Source: an uncultured Alphaproteobacteria bacterium (GTDB taxonomy: Bacteria > Pseudomonadota > Alphaproteobacteria > Methylaequorales > Methylaequoraceae). From it: a stretch of DNA of 64,000 nt. The stretch lies in NCBI GenBank assembly GCA_902563505.1, contig CACEXK010000004.1, positions 19,771 to 83,770 on the forward strand, written 5' to 3'. Below are positions 55,591 through 64,000 of the stretch, one piece after another. Made by a program: the position numbers and the translations under genes. Numbering within the stretch: the stretch's first letter is position 1; every line of letters starts with the position of its first letter. Below the pieces are notes generated by a model. It was not told the origin of the DNA. It did no database searches and saw only the letters and a list, made by a program, of their open reading frames with translations.

Positions 55591-56862
55591 TTGAAAAAAT
55601 TATATTTTTTTTTACTTTTGGCGATATCCACTGTAGCCAAGGCAGAAACAAATTCTGGTGATACAGCATGGATACTGAGCTCTTCGGCACTTGTCTTGTT
55701 TATGACACTCCCTGGATTAGCTCTGTTTTATGCAGGCCTAGTTCAATCTAAAAATGTATTATCAGTACTAGCCCAAAATTTCGGAATTGCTTGCCTTGTC
55801 TCTGTTTTATGGGTTGTTATAGGTTATTCACTGGCCTTCTCTCAAGGAACATCAGGGTTAATTGGGGATTTTTCAAAAATGTTTTTAAATAATATTGATA
55901 GTTCAAGTTTAGTTGGAACTATACCTGAGATTTTGTTTGTTGTCTTTCAAATGACATTCTGCGTTATTACCCCTGCGTTAATAGTTGGAGCATATGTTGA
56001 AAGAATAAAATTCTCCGTTGTTTTGTTATTTTCATCTATCTGGTTGTTAATAGTTTATTGTCCAGTGGCCTATTGGGTATGGGGAGGTGGTTTTTTAGCT
56101 CAAATGGGTGTTAAAGACTTTGCGGGAGGAATAGTGGTCCATACTACCGCAGGAGTTGCTGCATTAGTTATTGCAATAGTCCTAGGCCCAAGAGATACAT
56201 TCAAGAAAAACTCTGTTAGCCCCCCACATAGCCCAGTTATAACAATGATAGGTGCTTGCATGTTATGGGTTGGTTGGTTTGGCTTCAATGGAGGTTCGGC
56301 CTTGGCAGCAGATTCAACCGCATCAATGGCAGTTTTAGTTACACATATAGCCGCATCATTGGGAGCATTGTCATGGATGATTATTGAGTGGATTAGATTT
56401 GGGAAGCCATCGCTTGTTGGAATGGTAACTGGAATGGTGGCTGGACTTGCTACCATAACACCGGCATCAGGTTTTGTTGGTATTGAGGGTGCTTTAATAC
56501 TAGGAACTCTTGGAGGTGTTTTATGCTATTTTGCAGTCGATCTGATAAGGTTGAGACTAAAAATTGATGATAGCCTGGATGTTTTTGCAGTTCATGGTGT
56601 TGGAGGAATGCTTGGAACTATATTATGTGCATGGTTGATGAGCTCTGAAAAAGGTGGGGTAGGATTCGATGAAGGCCTTGTACTATTTGATCATTTAAAA
56701 GTTCAGGCCTATGCAGTCTTAGTTGCAGTTATTTGGACAGCAATTGCATCCTATGTAATTCTCAGAGTAATTTCTTTATTTACAAGCCTTAGAGTTGATA
56801 GTGAGGATGAAAGTAACGGACTTGATAATTCTCTTCATGGAGAAACCGGTTACAATAAGTAA
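55591..56862 (+). CDS. amt: Ammonium transporter (Amt)
   Basis: About 423 residues from TTG 55591, chosen because GGGA (55582-55585) is 5 nt upstream and a signal peptide (KKLYFFLLLAISTVAKAE) follows. Eleven-helix ammonium channel with twin pore histidines in VVHTTAGVAAL and VFAVHGVGGMLGTI, and the family segments LPGLALFYAGLVQSKNVLS, WGGGFLAQMG. The C-terminus ends LDNSLHGETGY, the regulatory tail used by GlnK; no glnK is adjacent. The leader is about 200 nt; TATAAT at 55519-55524 could be its -10. Confidence 0.93.
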   Translation: MKKLYFFLLLAISTVAKAETNSGDTAWILSSSALVLFMTLPGLALFYAGLVQSKNVLSVLAQNFGIACLVSVLWVVIGYSLAFSQGTSGLIGDFSKMFLNNIDSSSLVGTIPEILFVVFQMTFCVITPALIVGAYVERIKFSVVLLFSSIWLLIVYCPVAYWVWGGGFLAQMGVKDFAGGIVVHTTAGVAALVIAIVLGPRDTFKKNSVSPPHSPVITMIGACMLWVGWFGFNGGSALAADSTASMAVLVTHIAASLGALSWMIIEWIRFGKPSLVGMVTGMVAGLATITPASGFVGIEGALILGTLGGVLCYFAVDLIRLRLKIDDSLDVFAVHGVGGMLGTILCAWLMSSEKGGVGFDEGLVLFDHLKVQAYAVLVAVIWTAIASYVILRVISLFTSLRVDSEDESNGLDNSLHGETGYNK

Positions 56863-56982
56863 TAAAGTTGATTTTTTCATCATGGTCAACCAGTTATTTT
56901 TATTCATTCATAATTATTTAGTTACACTAACCTTTAAAGACAAAATTTCATCAAAGTTTGAATGAGAGCAAGTTTTAGGGTA

Positions 56983-56991
56983 TTATCCACA
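56983..56991 (+). promoter_or_regulatory. Perfect DnaA-box sequence upstream of the first tpsB
   Basis: TTATCCACA, extended to the palindrome TTATCC-ACA-GGATAA (56983-56997). It lies 51 bp before the tpsB start codon, in a 179-bp gap. The second tpsB has a similar box. It could bind DnaA or serve as an operator for another protein. Confidence 0.45.
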
Positions 56992-57041
56992 GGATAAAGA
57001 AAATTATAGCTAGCTTTTTTATAACGCAAAATGTTAATAAC

Positions 57042-58838
57042 ATGAGGAAATTATTAAACAAATATTTGTGTTTTGATATTAATCAAAATTCAATTTTAAA
57101 ATATCTATTCGTATTTATACTTGTATATTGCAATGATGTTGTTTGTGTAGGACAAACCCCAAGTCAAGCTATTCCGGAAATTTTAAATGAACCCCTTAAG
57201 AAAAAGAACTTCAGTCCAGATACTAGAAGAGTTTTACCAAATGCTAATGATTTGAATTTTTCTCAACAACCCGTTGCTGAGATAGAGATTACTGCTAAAA
57301 CTTTGATTATTCTTGCTCCTGAGGAACTGCAAAATAAAATTAATTTTTCTAAATACCAAAATTTGATCGTAGGTAAGCCGAATAAAGTATTAGATTTTTA
57401 TAATATTGCAAATGAGATAACAAAAGAATATAGAAATTCTGGGTTCCCACTTGTCAGAGTAATTGTGCCAAAGCAGGAGTTAAAACCAGATCAAGCTACA
57501 CTTTTCTTAAAAGTAATTGACGGATTTATCGAAAAGGTAGATTTATCAAAAGTTCCTTCACTCCAAATGCTTAGAACCTATGCTTACCTTAAGCCGATTA
57601 TTAAAAAAAAAACTATTACTGATAATCTTCTTGAAAGACAACTAGTTTTAGCCGGTAACTCTGCTGGCTTGACCCTAAAAAGTGGATTTACAAGGGGCGC
57701 TGATGAGGGAGGTGCTGTTTTAGTTGTTGAGGCAGAACATAAGTTATTGTCAGGAAGCGTAACATTTAACAATTCACAAAGTGAAGTGTTAGGTAGACAG
57801 CTAGGGCAAGCAGTAATAACTTCTAACTCGCCACTAGGTCTTGGAGAGACAGTTTCTTTAATTGGCTTATCGCGACCAACTATTAAGGGGATGAAGGGCA
57901 CAGGAAACTCTGTAACTCTTAGGGGCGGAGGAGTGGCCATCAATATACCAATTGGAGGTAAAGGGCTAACAGCTGGAGGTTCTTATATTGAAAGTATGAC
58001 GCGTCCTGGGGAGGACCTGGCTTCTCTTGGGATAGAATCAAATAACAAATCAGCATCATTTTCATTTTCATATCCTTTAGTTTTGAAAACAAATAAAATG
58101 TGGACAGCCAAGCTTGGCATTGATTGGTCAGATGAGATACAGCAAACCAATTTGAGTGGTGAAGACCAGGATTTGAGTCATGACAGATTAACTAGCCTCA
58201 GGCTGGGACTTACTTATTCTGGGTGTAATGCTAATGGAGGGTGTACCATCTTAGATGCAAAAATTTCACGGGGACTTGATATTGCATCAAGATCTGCAAG
58301 TGAGGTTGGTCTGGGAACTCCATTATCAAGAACTTCAGGTACCTCAACATTTAATCACGCTCAGTTAAATTTTGCTAACAATTTAAGTATTTCAAATGAC
58401 CTATCACTTAAAGTAGTGGGAGGAGGTCAATACACAGATGATGGATTATTGAATTCTGAACAATCAACTATCATTGGCCCAGATAAGGTAAGTGCTTTTA
58501 CCTCAGGTTCGATTTCAGGTGATAAAACTTGGTATGCAAGGTTTCAATTGAATAAACAAGTGAATTTGTCAAACAAACTTTCTTTTTCACCTTATATTTA
58601 TTCTGCAATGGGAGTAGCATACTTAAACAAGGCAACTGAGACGGAAAACAAGCAAACAGCAAGTAAGTCAGTTGGTTTAGGCCTTGAATTTAAAGGAGAT
58701 GATAACTTTTTTTTTGATAAAAAAATATCAGGAAAAATTGAATATTCAAAAAACTGGGCAACTAAAAAGCTTGAGGACCTTTCAGATATAAGGCTAAACA
58801 ATCAACATTTATTTGTATCGTTGGCAACGAATTTTTAA
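57042..58838 (+). CDS. Two-partner secretion outer-membrane transporter (TpsB, ShlB/FhaC family)
   Basis: 598 residues. Signal peptide at about 1-36, then a GQTPSQAIPEIL start of the mature protein. Two POTRA domains (about 75-155, with LIILAPEELQNKINFSKYQNLIVGKPN and the EYRNSGFPLVRVIVPKQEL segment; about 158-235) precede a beta-barrel of about 360 residues ending in LFVSLATNF with a terminal Phe. Barrel signatures include TFNNSQSEVLGRQLGQAVITSNSPLGLGETVSL. It should export the TpsA encoded 8 nt downstream through the outer membrane. A second tpsB copy begins at 63687. Confidence 0.9.
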   Translation: MRKLLNKYLCFDINQNSILKYLFVFILVYCNDVVCVGQTPSQAIPEILNEPLKKKNFSPDTRRVLPNANDLNFSQQPVAEIEITAKTLIILAPEELQNKINFSKYQNLIVGKPNKVLDFYNIANEITKEYRNSGFPLVRVIVPKQELKPDQATLFLKVIDGFIEKVDLSKVPSLQMLRTYAYLKPIIKKKTITDNLLERQLVLAGNSAGLTLKSGFTRGADEGGAVLVVEAEHKLLSGSVTFNNSQSEVLGRQLGQAVITSNSPLGLGETVSLIGLSRPTIKGMKGTGNSVTLRGGGVAINIPIGGKGLTAGGSYIESMTRPGEDLASLGIESNNKSASFSFSYPLVLKTNKMWTAKLGIDWSDEIQQTNLSGEDQDLSHDRLTSLRLGLTYSGCNANGGCTILDAKISRGLDIASRSASEVGLGTPLSRTSGTSTFNHAQLNFANNLSISNDLSLKVVGGGQYTDDGLLNSEQSTIIGPDKVSAFTSGSISGDKTWYARFQLNKQVNLSNKLSFSPYIYSAMGVAYLNKATETENKQTASKSVGLGLEFKGDDNFFFDKKISGKIEYSKNWATKKLEDLSDIRLNNQHLFVSLATNF

Positions 58839-58846
58839 TATAAATC

Positions 58847-61800
58847 ATGGTTATAAGAAAAACAAAATTCTTCACAATTAAACTGGCAACTACCAGTATA
58901 ATGACAATTATACCTATAATTTTTGCCGAAGCAGGAGAAATGCCCGAAGGCGCAAGTGTCCAGTCGGGACAAGTTACAATTACTGGTACTAATTCAAATT
59001 ACATGGTGATTGATCAAGCAACTTCCAAATCAATCATTAACTGGAATAGTTTTTCAATTAACCCGCAAGGCCGCGTCGATTTTAATATGCCAACTTCAAG
59101 TTCTTCTTCTTTAAACAGAGTAACCGGTTCGACTCCATCAAAAATTGCTGGACAACTTAACTCAAATGGAAAAGTTTTACTGATAAATCCAAATGGAGTT
59201 TTAATAACTCCCACTGGTGCGGTTAAAACAAATTCATTTACTGCATCTAGTCTTGGTATAAACAATAATGATTTCTTAAATGACAACTACACTTTTTCCG
59301 GAAAGGGCGATTCGAAAGGTGTTTTAAATTCAGGTACAATAACAATAGGTGATGGGGGAAGCGCAAGTTTCTTGGGTGGTTATGTTTCAAACTCAGGAAC
59401 AGTAACGGCTAGACTTGGAAAGATTTCGCTTGGTGCAGGAGAAAAAATAACATTAGATTTTGAAGGAAAAGGTTTAATGAACATAATATTATCCTCGCAA
59501 CAATTAGCCAAGATTAAGGATATTAATGGAAAGACACTAAAAAGCTTAGTGAGTAATAATGGAAGTTTATCAGCTAATGGTGGTTTAGTACAACTTTCTG
59601 CTTCAGTGGCAGATTCTTTGTCTATGGGAGCTGTAAACACAGGGGTTTCTAGTGTAATTTCATCTACATCGGTTAATCAAAAGACGGGCAAAGTAGTTTT
59701 AGGAGGTAATGATGACAGTTTTATTGGAGTTGAAGGAACAGTTAATGTTTCTGGAGATTCAAATAATTCATCTGGATCGGTGGAAATTTCAGGAAAAAAC
59801 ATTTATCAGGGAGGAAACATATACGCTAACGGCAAAATGGGAGGAAAAGTTAATGTATTTTCAGAGGATATGTTGGTGCTTAATGGGAAAATTGAAGCCA
59901 AAGGCTTAAATAAATACGGTGGTTCGTTAATTGTAGTATCAGAAAATTCTCTTTATTCCACTCCTAAAAATTCAATGGATGTCTCGGGTAACAAAAAGGG
60001 AGGGACAATTCAGTCTAAAGCACAGAATTATAATTTAGCTGCTGGAACATACAATGCTGATTCGTCCTCTGGAAAAGGAGGGAACATTGACATCACAGGT
60101 AATTTTGTCAATTTGCACTCTGCAAGTGTTAGTAGTAAAGGCCAGGTTTCAGGGGGAAAAGCAAGGATTGGCGGAGATTATCTTGGCGGTAAAACATTAC
60201 CATCAACAACAAAGAAAGAATATGAAGGTTTCATTGCGCGATATGAGGGTCAGGAAAAAATACAAAACTCTAAATACACAGTTGTTCAATCTACAGCCGA
60301 AATTGATGTTTCTAGTTCGGATGGCAGAGGGGGAACGGCAGTAGTCTGGTCAGACGAGGTAACTGATTTTAGTGGTTCTATTAATGCTAATGGATCATCA
60401 AGAGAACTATCCGGTAATTGGATAACCAAAGCTTCTAATCAACACCAGTTTGATCAAGGTGGTGGATTCGTTGAGATTTCGTCCTCAAATTTATTGAGAA
60501 ACATAGATTTGACGAATGTAAGCGTTAAAGGCGGGACATTGTTGCTTGATCCAAAGAATATAACGGTTGACGGGAGTTCTGGGTCTGGGAGTTTATCAAG
60601 TGGACTCAGAGCGCAGGTTTATCCGGGTTATTTTAATGACAACTTGAGTTTTTTTGGGACAGTTGGTGGTAGTTCACAACACACTTCTTCAAGCATTAGA
60701 AATAGATTTGTTAATGACTTTACCAGAGTAAATTATACTACCCCAGGAAGAAACTTTGCTGAATATTATTCAGCAGAATGGAGAGGATTCTTTAAACCGC
60801 CTTCAACAGGTTCTTATAGATTCCTAACCTCCAGTGATGATGCTAGTTGGCTTTGGCTATTTGATACGAGTCAAGCAAGCAACTGGTCAAATTTTATTAG
60901 TCTTCGAAGTAAAAGCAATGAGAGAGTTGATAATAGCAGACCGCATGGAATTAGAACAAGGTATAGTTCCTATTTTACTCTTCAAGCAGACACTTACTAC
61001 CCAATACTTGCTTATTTTGGTGAAAGAACCGGTGGTGATGCAATGTTAATTAGATGGCAAGGGCCAGGTCAGGGAGTTACAGACAATGGAACAAATGTTT
61101 ATTTTCATAACGATTTAGAGTATACATCTGGTGCTTTTACAGGAATATCTGGCGGTGATATTAATACAGTTAATGCATTTGCAACAGATTCTTCGTCCTC
61201 TAATACCATAGGGAGCTCAACAATAGCTGATTTATTAACAGCTGGAACAGATGTTTATTTGAGGGCCAACCAAGACATAACCATATCAAATGCAATAGCT
61301 GCTACCGGATCTTCGGGTGGAAATCTCTCATTTTTAGCAGGGCGTGATATAACAATTAATGGGAACATAACAACAGCTAACGGTGATTTTTCAATGAGAG
61401 CAAACACATCAACATCTTATGGCGTTGTTGATGCTCAAAGAGGCAGTGGAACTGCCGACATATCTAACAATGCGACTATAAATGCTGGGACAGGAACAGT
61501 TTCAGCTATTATTGATGCAGGGACTGGTCTTACAAATGACCAACCAGGAAACATTACACTTGGAAATATTACTGCAGGTTCGATCATTGCAACTGGTGAT
61601 TCTGCTTCCGGAACAATAACTGGTACTTCATTGACTGCATCAGGAAGTGGTACAGCAATAAATATTACTGGGTATGATATAGGTGCGATTTCATCATTAA
61701 ATGCTTCAGGAGGTAATTGGAGGTTGTCAAGACTAGCTACGAACAATAGTTCAATGAGTAATGTACCGGCGGCAAGCTTCATCCAATACAATTATAGCAG

Positions 61801-63478
61801 TGGCGGTTCAGTGTTAGGTTCAGGAAATGGAATTCTTCACGGTTATAATCCAGGTGCTGTAACTAAAAGTTACGATTATGTTAGATCCGGTGGGACATCA
61901 TTAGGTTATAGAGCAAATAAAGTATATGATGGTGGAACCTCAACATCCGGCGTTACATACGGTAATGCATCGGTTGTTGGAGCCAATGGTCTACCCAATG
62001 AGGTTTCAGTTTCTTTAAATAACCCAACATTATCATATGACAACAAGAATTTTAATAATAACAGCAAAACTATAACTGCAGATAGTGCTTACACAATATC
62101 ATCTGCAACACACAGTAGACATGGAACTGTATATGGATTGTCAGGAGGGACTCAAAGTATCGGTGATGCAAGGGTCTCTAAAAGGGCAGTGATTGTTGGA
62201 GGATCTCGTTTGTATAATGCGACAACAACGGCTGCTTCATCCGACTTGTCAACAATAACCGGTACCGTTGGAAGTGAGACGCTGACTTTGACAGGCTCTG
62301 GTACGATAGGCAATGCCAATGTGGGTTTAAATAAATCAATTACATTAGGATCAATAAATCTGGGTGATGGATCTAACGGCGGATTAGCTAGTAACTATAG
62401 ACTATCTTCAGGTACTTTAACAGTAAATAAGCGAACATTAACCGCAACTTTAGCTAGAGAATATGATGGAACCACAAGTGGAGCTAGCTCTTCATTGGCT
62501 AGTTTTAGTGGATTACAGGGTGGCGAAACACTATCATTGACAGGATCGGGAACTGTTCAGTCGAAAAATGTGGATGATAACAAGTCTGTAACGCTTGGTT
62601 CATTAACTTTAGCTGATGGAACAGGAGCAGCATCAAATTATAGTCTCAGTTCTGCTGTAATGAATGTAACTCAGCGTTCTGTAATTTTAAGTGGTTCTCG
62701 TTTATATAATGGGACATCAACAGCTGCTTCATCTGATTTATCTACAATAACTGGTACTATTGGAAGTGAAACACTTAACTTAACTGGATCGGGTACATTG
62801 AGTAATGCAAATGTAGATTCGAATAAATCTATTCGACTTGGATCTATTGCATTGTCTGATGGCTCAAACGGTGGGCTGGCTAGTAACTACAGGTTGGCTT
62901 CAGCTTCAGTTAGTGTTACACCAAGAGTTCTAAGATTGTCAGGGGTAAGGTCAAAGACAAGGGGTTCAAGAGTAGTTGCTTCAAATGAATTGAGATTATC
63001 TAATACTATTCCTGGTGAGAGATTAATTGTAAATGGATCCGGATTAATTCCAAATACAAAGCACTCTGTTGTTCACAAGCTTCACCTCGGGTCTTTAAGT
63101 ATTGAGGACGGAACTGGTTCCGCATCAAATTATACTTTATCTGGAGGAAATCATGAATTTAAAATCAATTTCAGTAGAAAGAATCATGTTAAAGAAAAGA
63201 TGAATGCTTTTAAAAAATTGGGTAAGAGACTCTTTGTTAAAGCTCCTGCCCCACCAACACCAAATGTTGTGGCAGTTGTGGCAGCTCCTAGAGCTGCTCC
63301 AGCCGCAGGACCAAGAGCATCACCATCTGCTGCAGGACCGGCACCAGGAGGCGGAAGAGCAACAAACAGCAGTGGCCCAGCTGGAGGCGGAGATTCAGCA
63401 GGTGCTTCACCTGGCGGAGCATCCAACGATTCATCCGGAGAAGGGTCAGCTCAAGATGAGTCTGAGGCCGAAGATTAA
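58847..63478 (+). CDS. TpsA-type exoprotein with PA14-like module and YDG repeats
   Basis: 1543 residues. A signal sequence (1 to about 30) leads to the TPS secretion domain (about 35-270): QVTITGTNSNYMVIDQATSKSIINWNSFSINPQGRVDFNMP and LLINPNGVLITPTGAVKTNSF with the NPNG motif. A beta-helix-like stretch follows. A PA14-like module (about 586-755; FKPPSTGSYRFLTSSDDASWLWLFD, YPILAYFGERTGGDAMLIRWQGPGQG) may bind sugars. Then come a YDG-type segment (about 1010-1110), four related repeats (1112-1441) and a 78-residue Ala/Pro/Gly-rich tail with acidic end. Probably an adhesin or surface protein. Cofactor and target unknown. Confidence 0.88.
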   Translation: MVIRKTKFFTIKLATTSIMTIIPIIFAEAGEMPEGASVQSGQVTITGTNSNYMVIDQATSKSIINWNSFSINPQGRVDFNMPTSSSSSLNRVTGSTPSKIAGQLNSNGKVLLINPNGVLITPTGAVKTNSFTASSLGINNNDFLNDNYTFSGKGDSKGVLNSGTITIGDGGSASFLGGYVSNSGTVTARLGKISLGAGEKITLDFEGKGLMNIILSSQQLAKIKDINGKTLKSLVSNNGSLSANGGLVQLSASVADSLSMGAVNTGVSSVISSTSVNQKTGKVVLGGNDDSFIGVEGTVNVSGDSNNSSGSVEISGKNIYQGGNIYANGKMGGKVNVFSEDMLVLNGKIEAKGLNKYGGSLIVVSENSLYSTPKNSMDVSGNKKGGTIQSKAQNYNLAAGTYNADSSSGKGGNIDITGNFVNLHSASVSSKGQVSGGKARIGGDYLGGKTLPSTTKKEYEGFIARYEGQEKIQNSKYTVVQSTAEIDVSSSDGRGGTAVVWSDEVTDFSGSINANGSSRELSGNWITKASNQHQFDQGGGFVEISSSNLLRNIDLTNVSVKGGTLLLDPKNITVDGSSGSGSLSSGLRAQVYPGYFNDNLSFFGTVGGSSQHTSSSIRNRFVNDFTRVNYTTPGRNFAEYYSAEWRGFFKPPSTGSYRFLTSSDDASWLWLFDTSQASNWSNFISLRSKSNERVDNSRPHGIRTRYSSYFTLQADTYYPILAYFGERTGGDAMLIRWQGPGQGVTDNGTNVYFHNDLEYTSGAFTGISGGDINTVNAFATDSSSSNTIGSSTIADLLTAGTDVYLRANQDITISNAIAATGSSGGNLSFLAGRDITINGNITTANGDFSMRANTSTSYGVVDAQRGSGTADISNNATINAGTGTVSAIIDAGTGLTNDQPGNITLGNITAGSIIATGDSASGTITGTSLTASGSGTAINITGYDIGAISSLNASGGNWRLSRLATNNSSMSNVPAASFIQYNYSSGGSVLGSGNGILHGYNPGAVTKSYDYVRSGGTSLGYRANKVYDGGTSTSGVTYGNASVVGANGLPNEVSVSLNNPTLSYDNKNFNNNSKTITADSAYTISSATHSRHGTVYGLSGGTQSIGDARVSKRAVIVGGSRLYNATTTAASSDLSTITGTVGSETLTLTGSGTIGNANVGLNKSITLGSINLGDGSNGGLASNYRLSSGTLTVNKRTLTATLAREYDGTTSGASSSLASFSGLQGGETLSLTGSGTVQSKNVDDNKSVTLGSLTLADGTGAASNYSLSSAVMNVTQRSVILSGSRLYNGTSTAASSDLSTITGTIGSETLNLTGSGTLSNANVDSNKSIRLGSIALSDGSNGGLASNYRLASASVSVTPRVLRLSGVRSKTRGSRVVASNELRLSNTIPGERLIVNGSGLIPNTKHSVVHKLHLGSLSIEDGTGSASNYTLSGGNHEFKINFSRKNHVKEKMNAFKKLGKRLFVKAPAPPTPNVVAVVAAPRAAPAAGPRASPSAAGPAPGGGRATNSSGPAGGGDSAGASPGGASNDSSGEGSAQDESEAED
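62180..63169 (+). repeat. Four tandem YDG-type repeats in TpsA
   Basis: Units of 81-83 codons start at 62180, 62429, 62672 and 62921. Each runs from a basic Arg-x-hydrophobic start through LYNxTxTAASSDL, GSETLxLTGSGT and a SNY-hydrophobic end. Units 1 and 3 are near-identical as protein while their DNA differs at many third positions; units 2 and 4 are more divergent. They form a stalk-like region before the tail. Confidence 0.8.
63239..63475 (+). other. GC-rich Ala/Pro/Gly tail of TpsA
   Basis: From APAPPTPN onward, 78 residues are dominated by Ala, Pro, Gly and Ser with a final acidic stretch (DESEAED). I counted 139 G+C in the 238 bases 63241-63478 (58%), about twice the surrounding level. 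The segment has no recognisable domain. Confidence 0.75.
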
Positions 63479-63609
63479 AGAAAAGATAAGCGATTAGTTT
63501 AAATTTACTCATGACTGCTAAAATTAAATTTTAAATCTAAATCAAGATTCTGTGGATATGTGGTTTTTTTAAAATTTAAATTGCTTGCTTTTATAAGCAT
63601 TTCATGCGA

Positions 63610-63618
63610 TTATCCACA
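63610..63618 (+). promoter_or_regulatory. Perfect DnaA-box sequence upstream of the second tpsB
   Basis: TTATCCACA lies 69 bp before the ATG at 63687. A second copy with one mismatch lies on the other strand at 63551-63559 (TGTGGATAT). The same box stands before the first tpsB. The 208-bp gap also holds a small TGCTT-TTAT-AAGCA palindrome near 63590. Confidence 0.45.
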
Positions 63619-63686
63619 AGCTTGGAACTTAAATTTAGACTAAGAGGTTGATGGTTAAAATAGACACTATCCTACCCTCATATTGT

Positions 63687-64000
63687 ATGAGGAAATTTAA
63701 TATTTTTTTTAATATTTTTAAAAAAAATTTACTTACCTATGCTATTTCTTTTTTAACCGCAGTCTTCTGGTCGTCCTACTGTATTTCTGCCCCACAAACA
63801 CCAAGCCAGGCATTACCGAAAATGTTCCAACAGCCTACAGGTATCGATTATTACCAGTTTAAAGAGCAGCAAGAGGTTGTTCCTCAGCTCCCCATAGTTC
63901 AATTTGAACAACAGGAAGATACTGGGATTACAATTATTCCAAGAACAATGATTATTTTAGCACCAAAAGAGCTACAAAAAATAATAAGCATAAAAAAATA
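63687..64000 (+). CDS. Second TpsB-type transporter, 5' part only
   Basis: The gene begins at ATG 63687 and runs off the window after 104 codons. A signal peptide (MRKFNIFFNIFKKNL, then a hydrophobic core) is followed by PQTPSQALPKMF, matching GQTPSQAIPEIL of the first TpsB, a Gln-rich spacer, and TIIPRTMIILAPKELQKII, which aligns with the start of the first POTRA domain (LIILAPEELQNKI). A paralogue of the first transporter, probably duplicated in tandem across tpsA. The spacer between signal and POTRA is shorter and differs in sequence. Confidence 0.85.
   Translation, partial: MRKFNIFFNIFKKNLLTYAISFLTAVFWSSYCISAPQTPSQALPKMFQQPTGIDYYQFKEQQEVVPQLPIVQFEQQEDTGITIIPRTMIILAPKELQKIISIKK

Noticed and set aside
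63184..63512. Long open frames on both strands opposite or beside the TpsA tail
   Set aside because: They arise from the GC-rich Ala/Pro/Gly codons; the sequences are low complexity with no start signals.
1..64000. CRISPR arrays, insertion sequences, prophage, rRNA
   Set aside because: No regularly spaced direct repeats, transposase or integrase motifs, phage genes or rRNA segments were seen in any region read.

Overview
The window is a compact, AT-rich stretch of an alphaproteobacterial chromosome. I estimate about 30% G+C by eye. Evidence for the class is the presence and arrangement of genes typical of Alphaproteobacteria: hemE-hemH-hemJ-rho; an mnmE-mnmG-rsmG-parA-parB operon containing parS sites; hisB-DUF2628-hisH-hisA-hisF-hisE-HIT beside hslV-hslU; Smr-mltA-Tim44-secB; hrcA-grpE and dnaK-dnaJ-dapB; and a PstA with the long N-terminal extension. 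Very short spacers, many 1-8 nt overlaps between genes, small gene sizes and low G+C suggest a streamlined, probably marine planktonic lineage. I cannot name the genus.

Layout. 1-3.7 kb: phosphate uptake and signalling (pstC end, pstA, pstB, phoU, phoB). 3.8-9.7 kb: a two-domain GT2/GT9 glycosyltransferase, a tiny membrane protein, an adenosine-kinase-like enzyme, a DUF2244 protein, an EamA transporter, a lipoprotein and dapB. 9.8-16.7 kb: chaperone and stress genes (dnaJ, dnaK, alkB, grpE, hrcA) with rph and rdgB. 16.7-21.7 kb: envelope genes (LppC-like lipoprotein, LolA-like protein, atypical winged-helix regulator, L,D-transpeptidase), a YggS-type PLP protein and a frameshifted thiE-like gene. 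21.7-27.8 kb: leuS, lptE, holA, coaE, aroE, maf.

27.8-28.1 kb: a 256-bp AT-rich gap between the divergent maf and hemE genes is my candidate for the chromosomal origin. It holds three near-consensus DnaA boxes, and genes on both sides point away from it. 28.1-42.6 kb: heme synthesis, rho, xthA, histidine synthesis, HslUV, cell-wall and secretion genes. 42.6-49.6 kb: tRNA-Gly, LON-domain protein, a Trm112-like small protein, DUF971, a UbiH-type hydroxylase, ftsK, a BON lipoprotein, gshB, dnaQ. 49.6-55.4 kb: parB, parA, rsmG, mnmG, mnmE, with two parS sites inside the 5' ends of rsmG and mnmG.

55.6-64 kb is the accessory-looking end: an ammonium transporter, then a two-partner secretion locus. 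This has an outer-membrane TpsB transporter, a 1543-residue TpsA exoprotein (secretion domain, PA14-like module, four YDG-type repeats, and an Ala/Pro/Gly-rich tail of about 58% G+C), and the start of a second TpsB running off the window. Both tpsB upstream regions carry a perfect DnaA-box sequence. No CRISPR array, insertion sequence, prophage or rRNA was seen. No gene-free stretch exceeds 300 bases; the longest are 27809-28064, 55383-55590 and 63479-63686.
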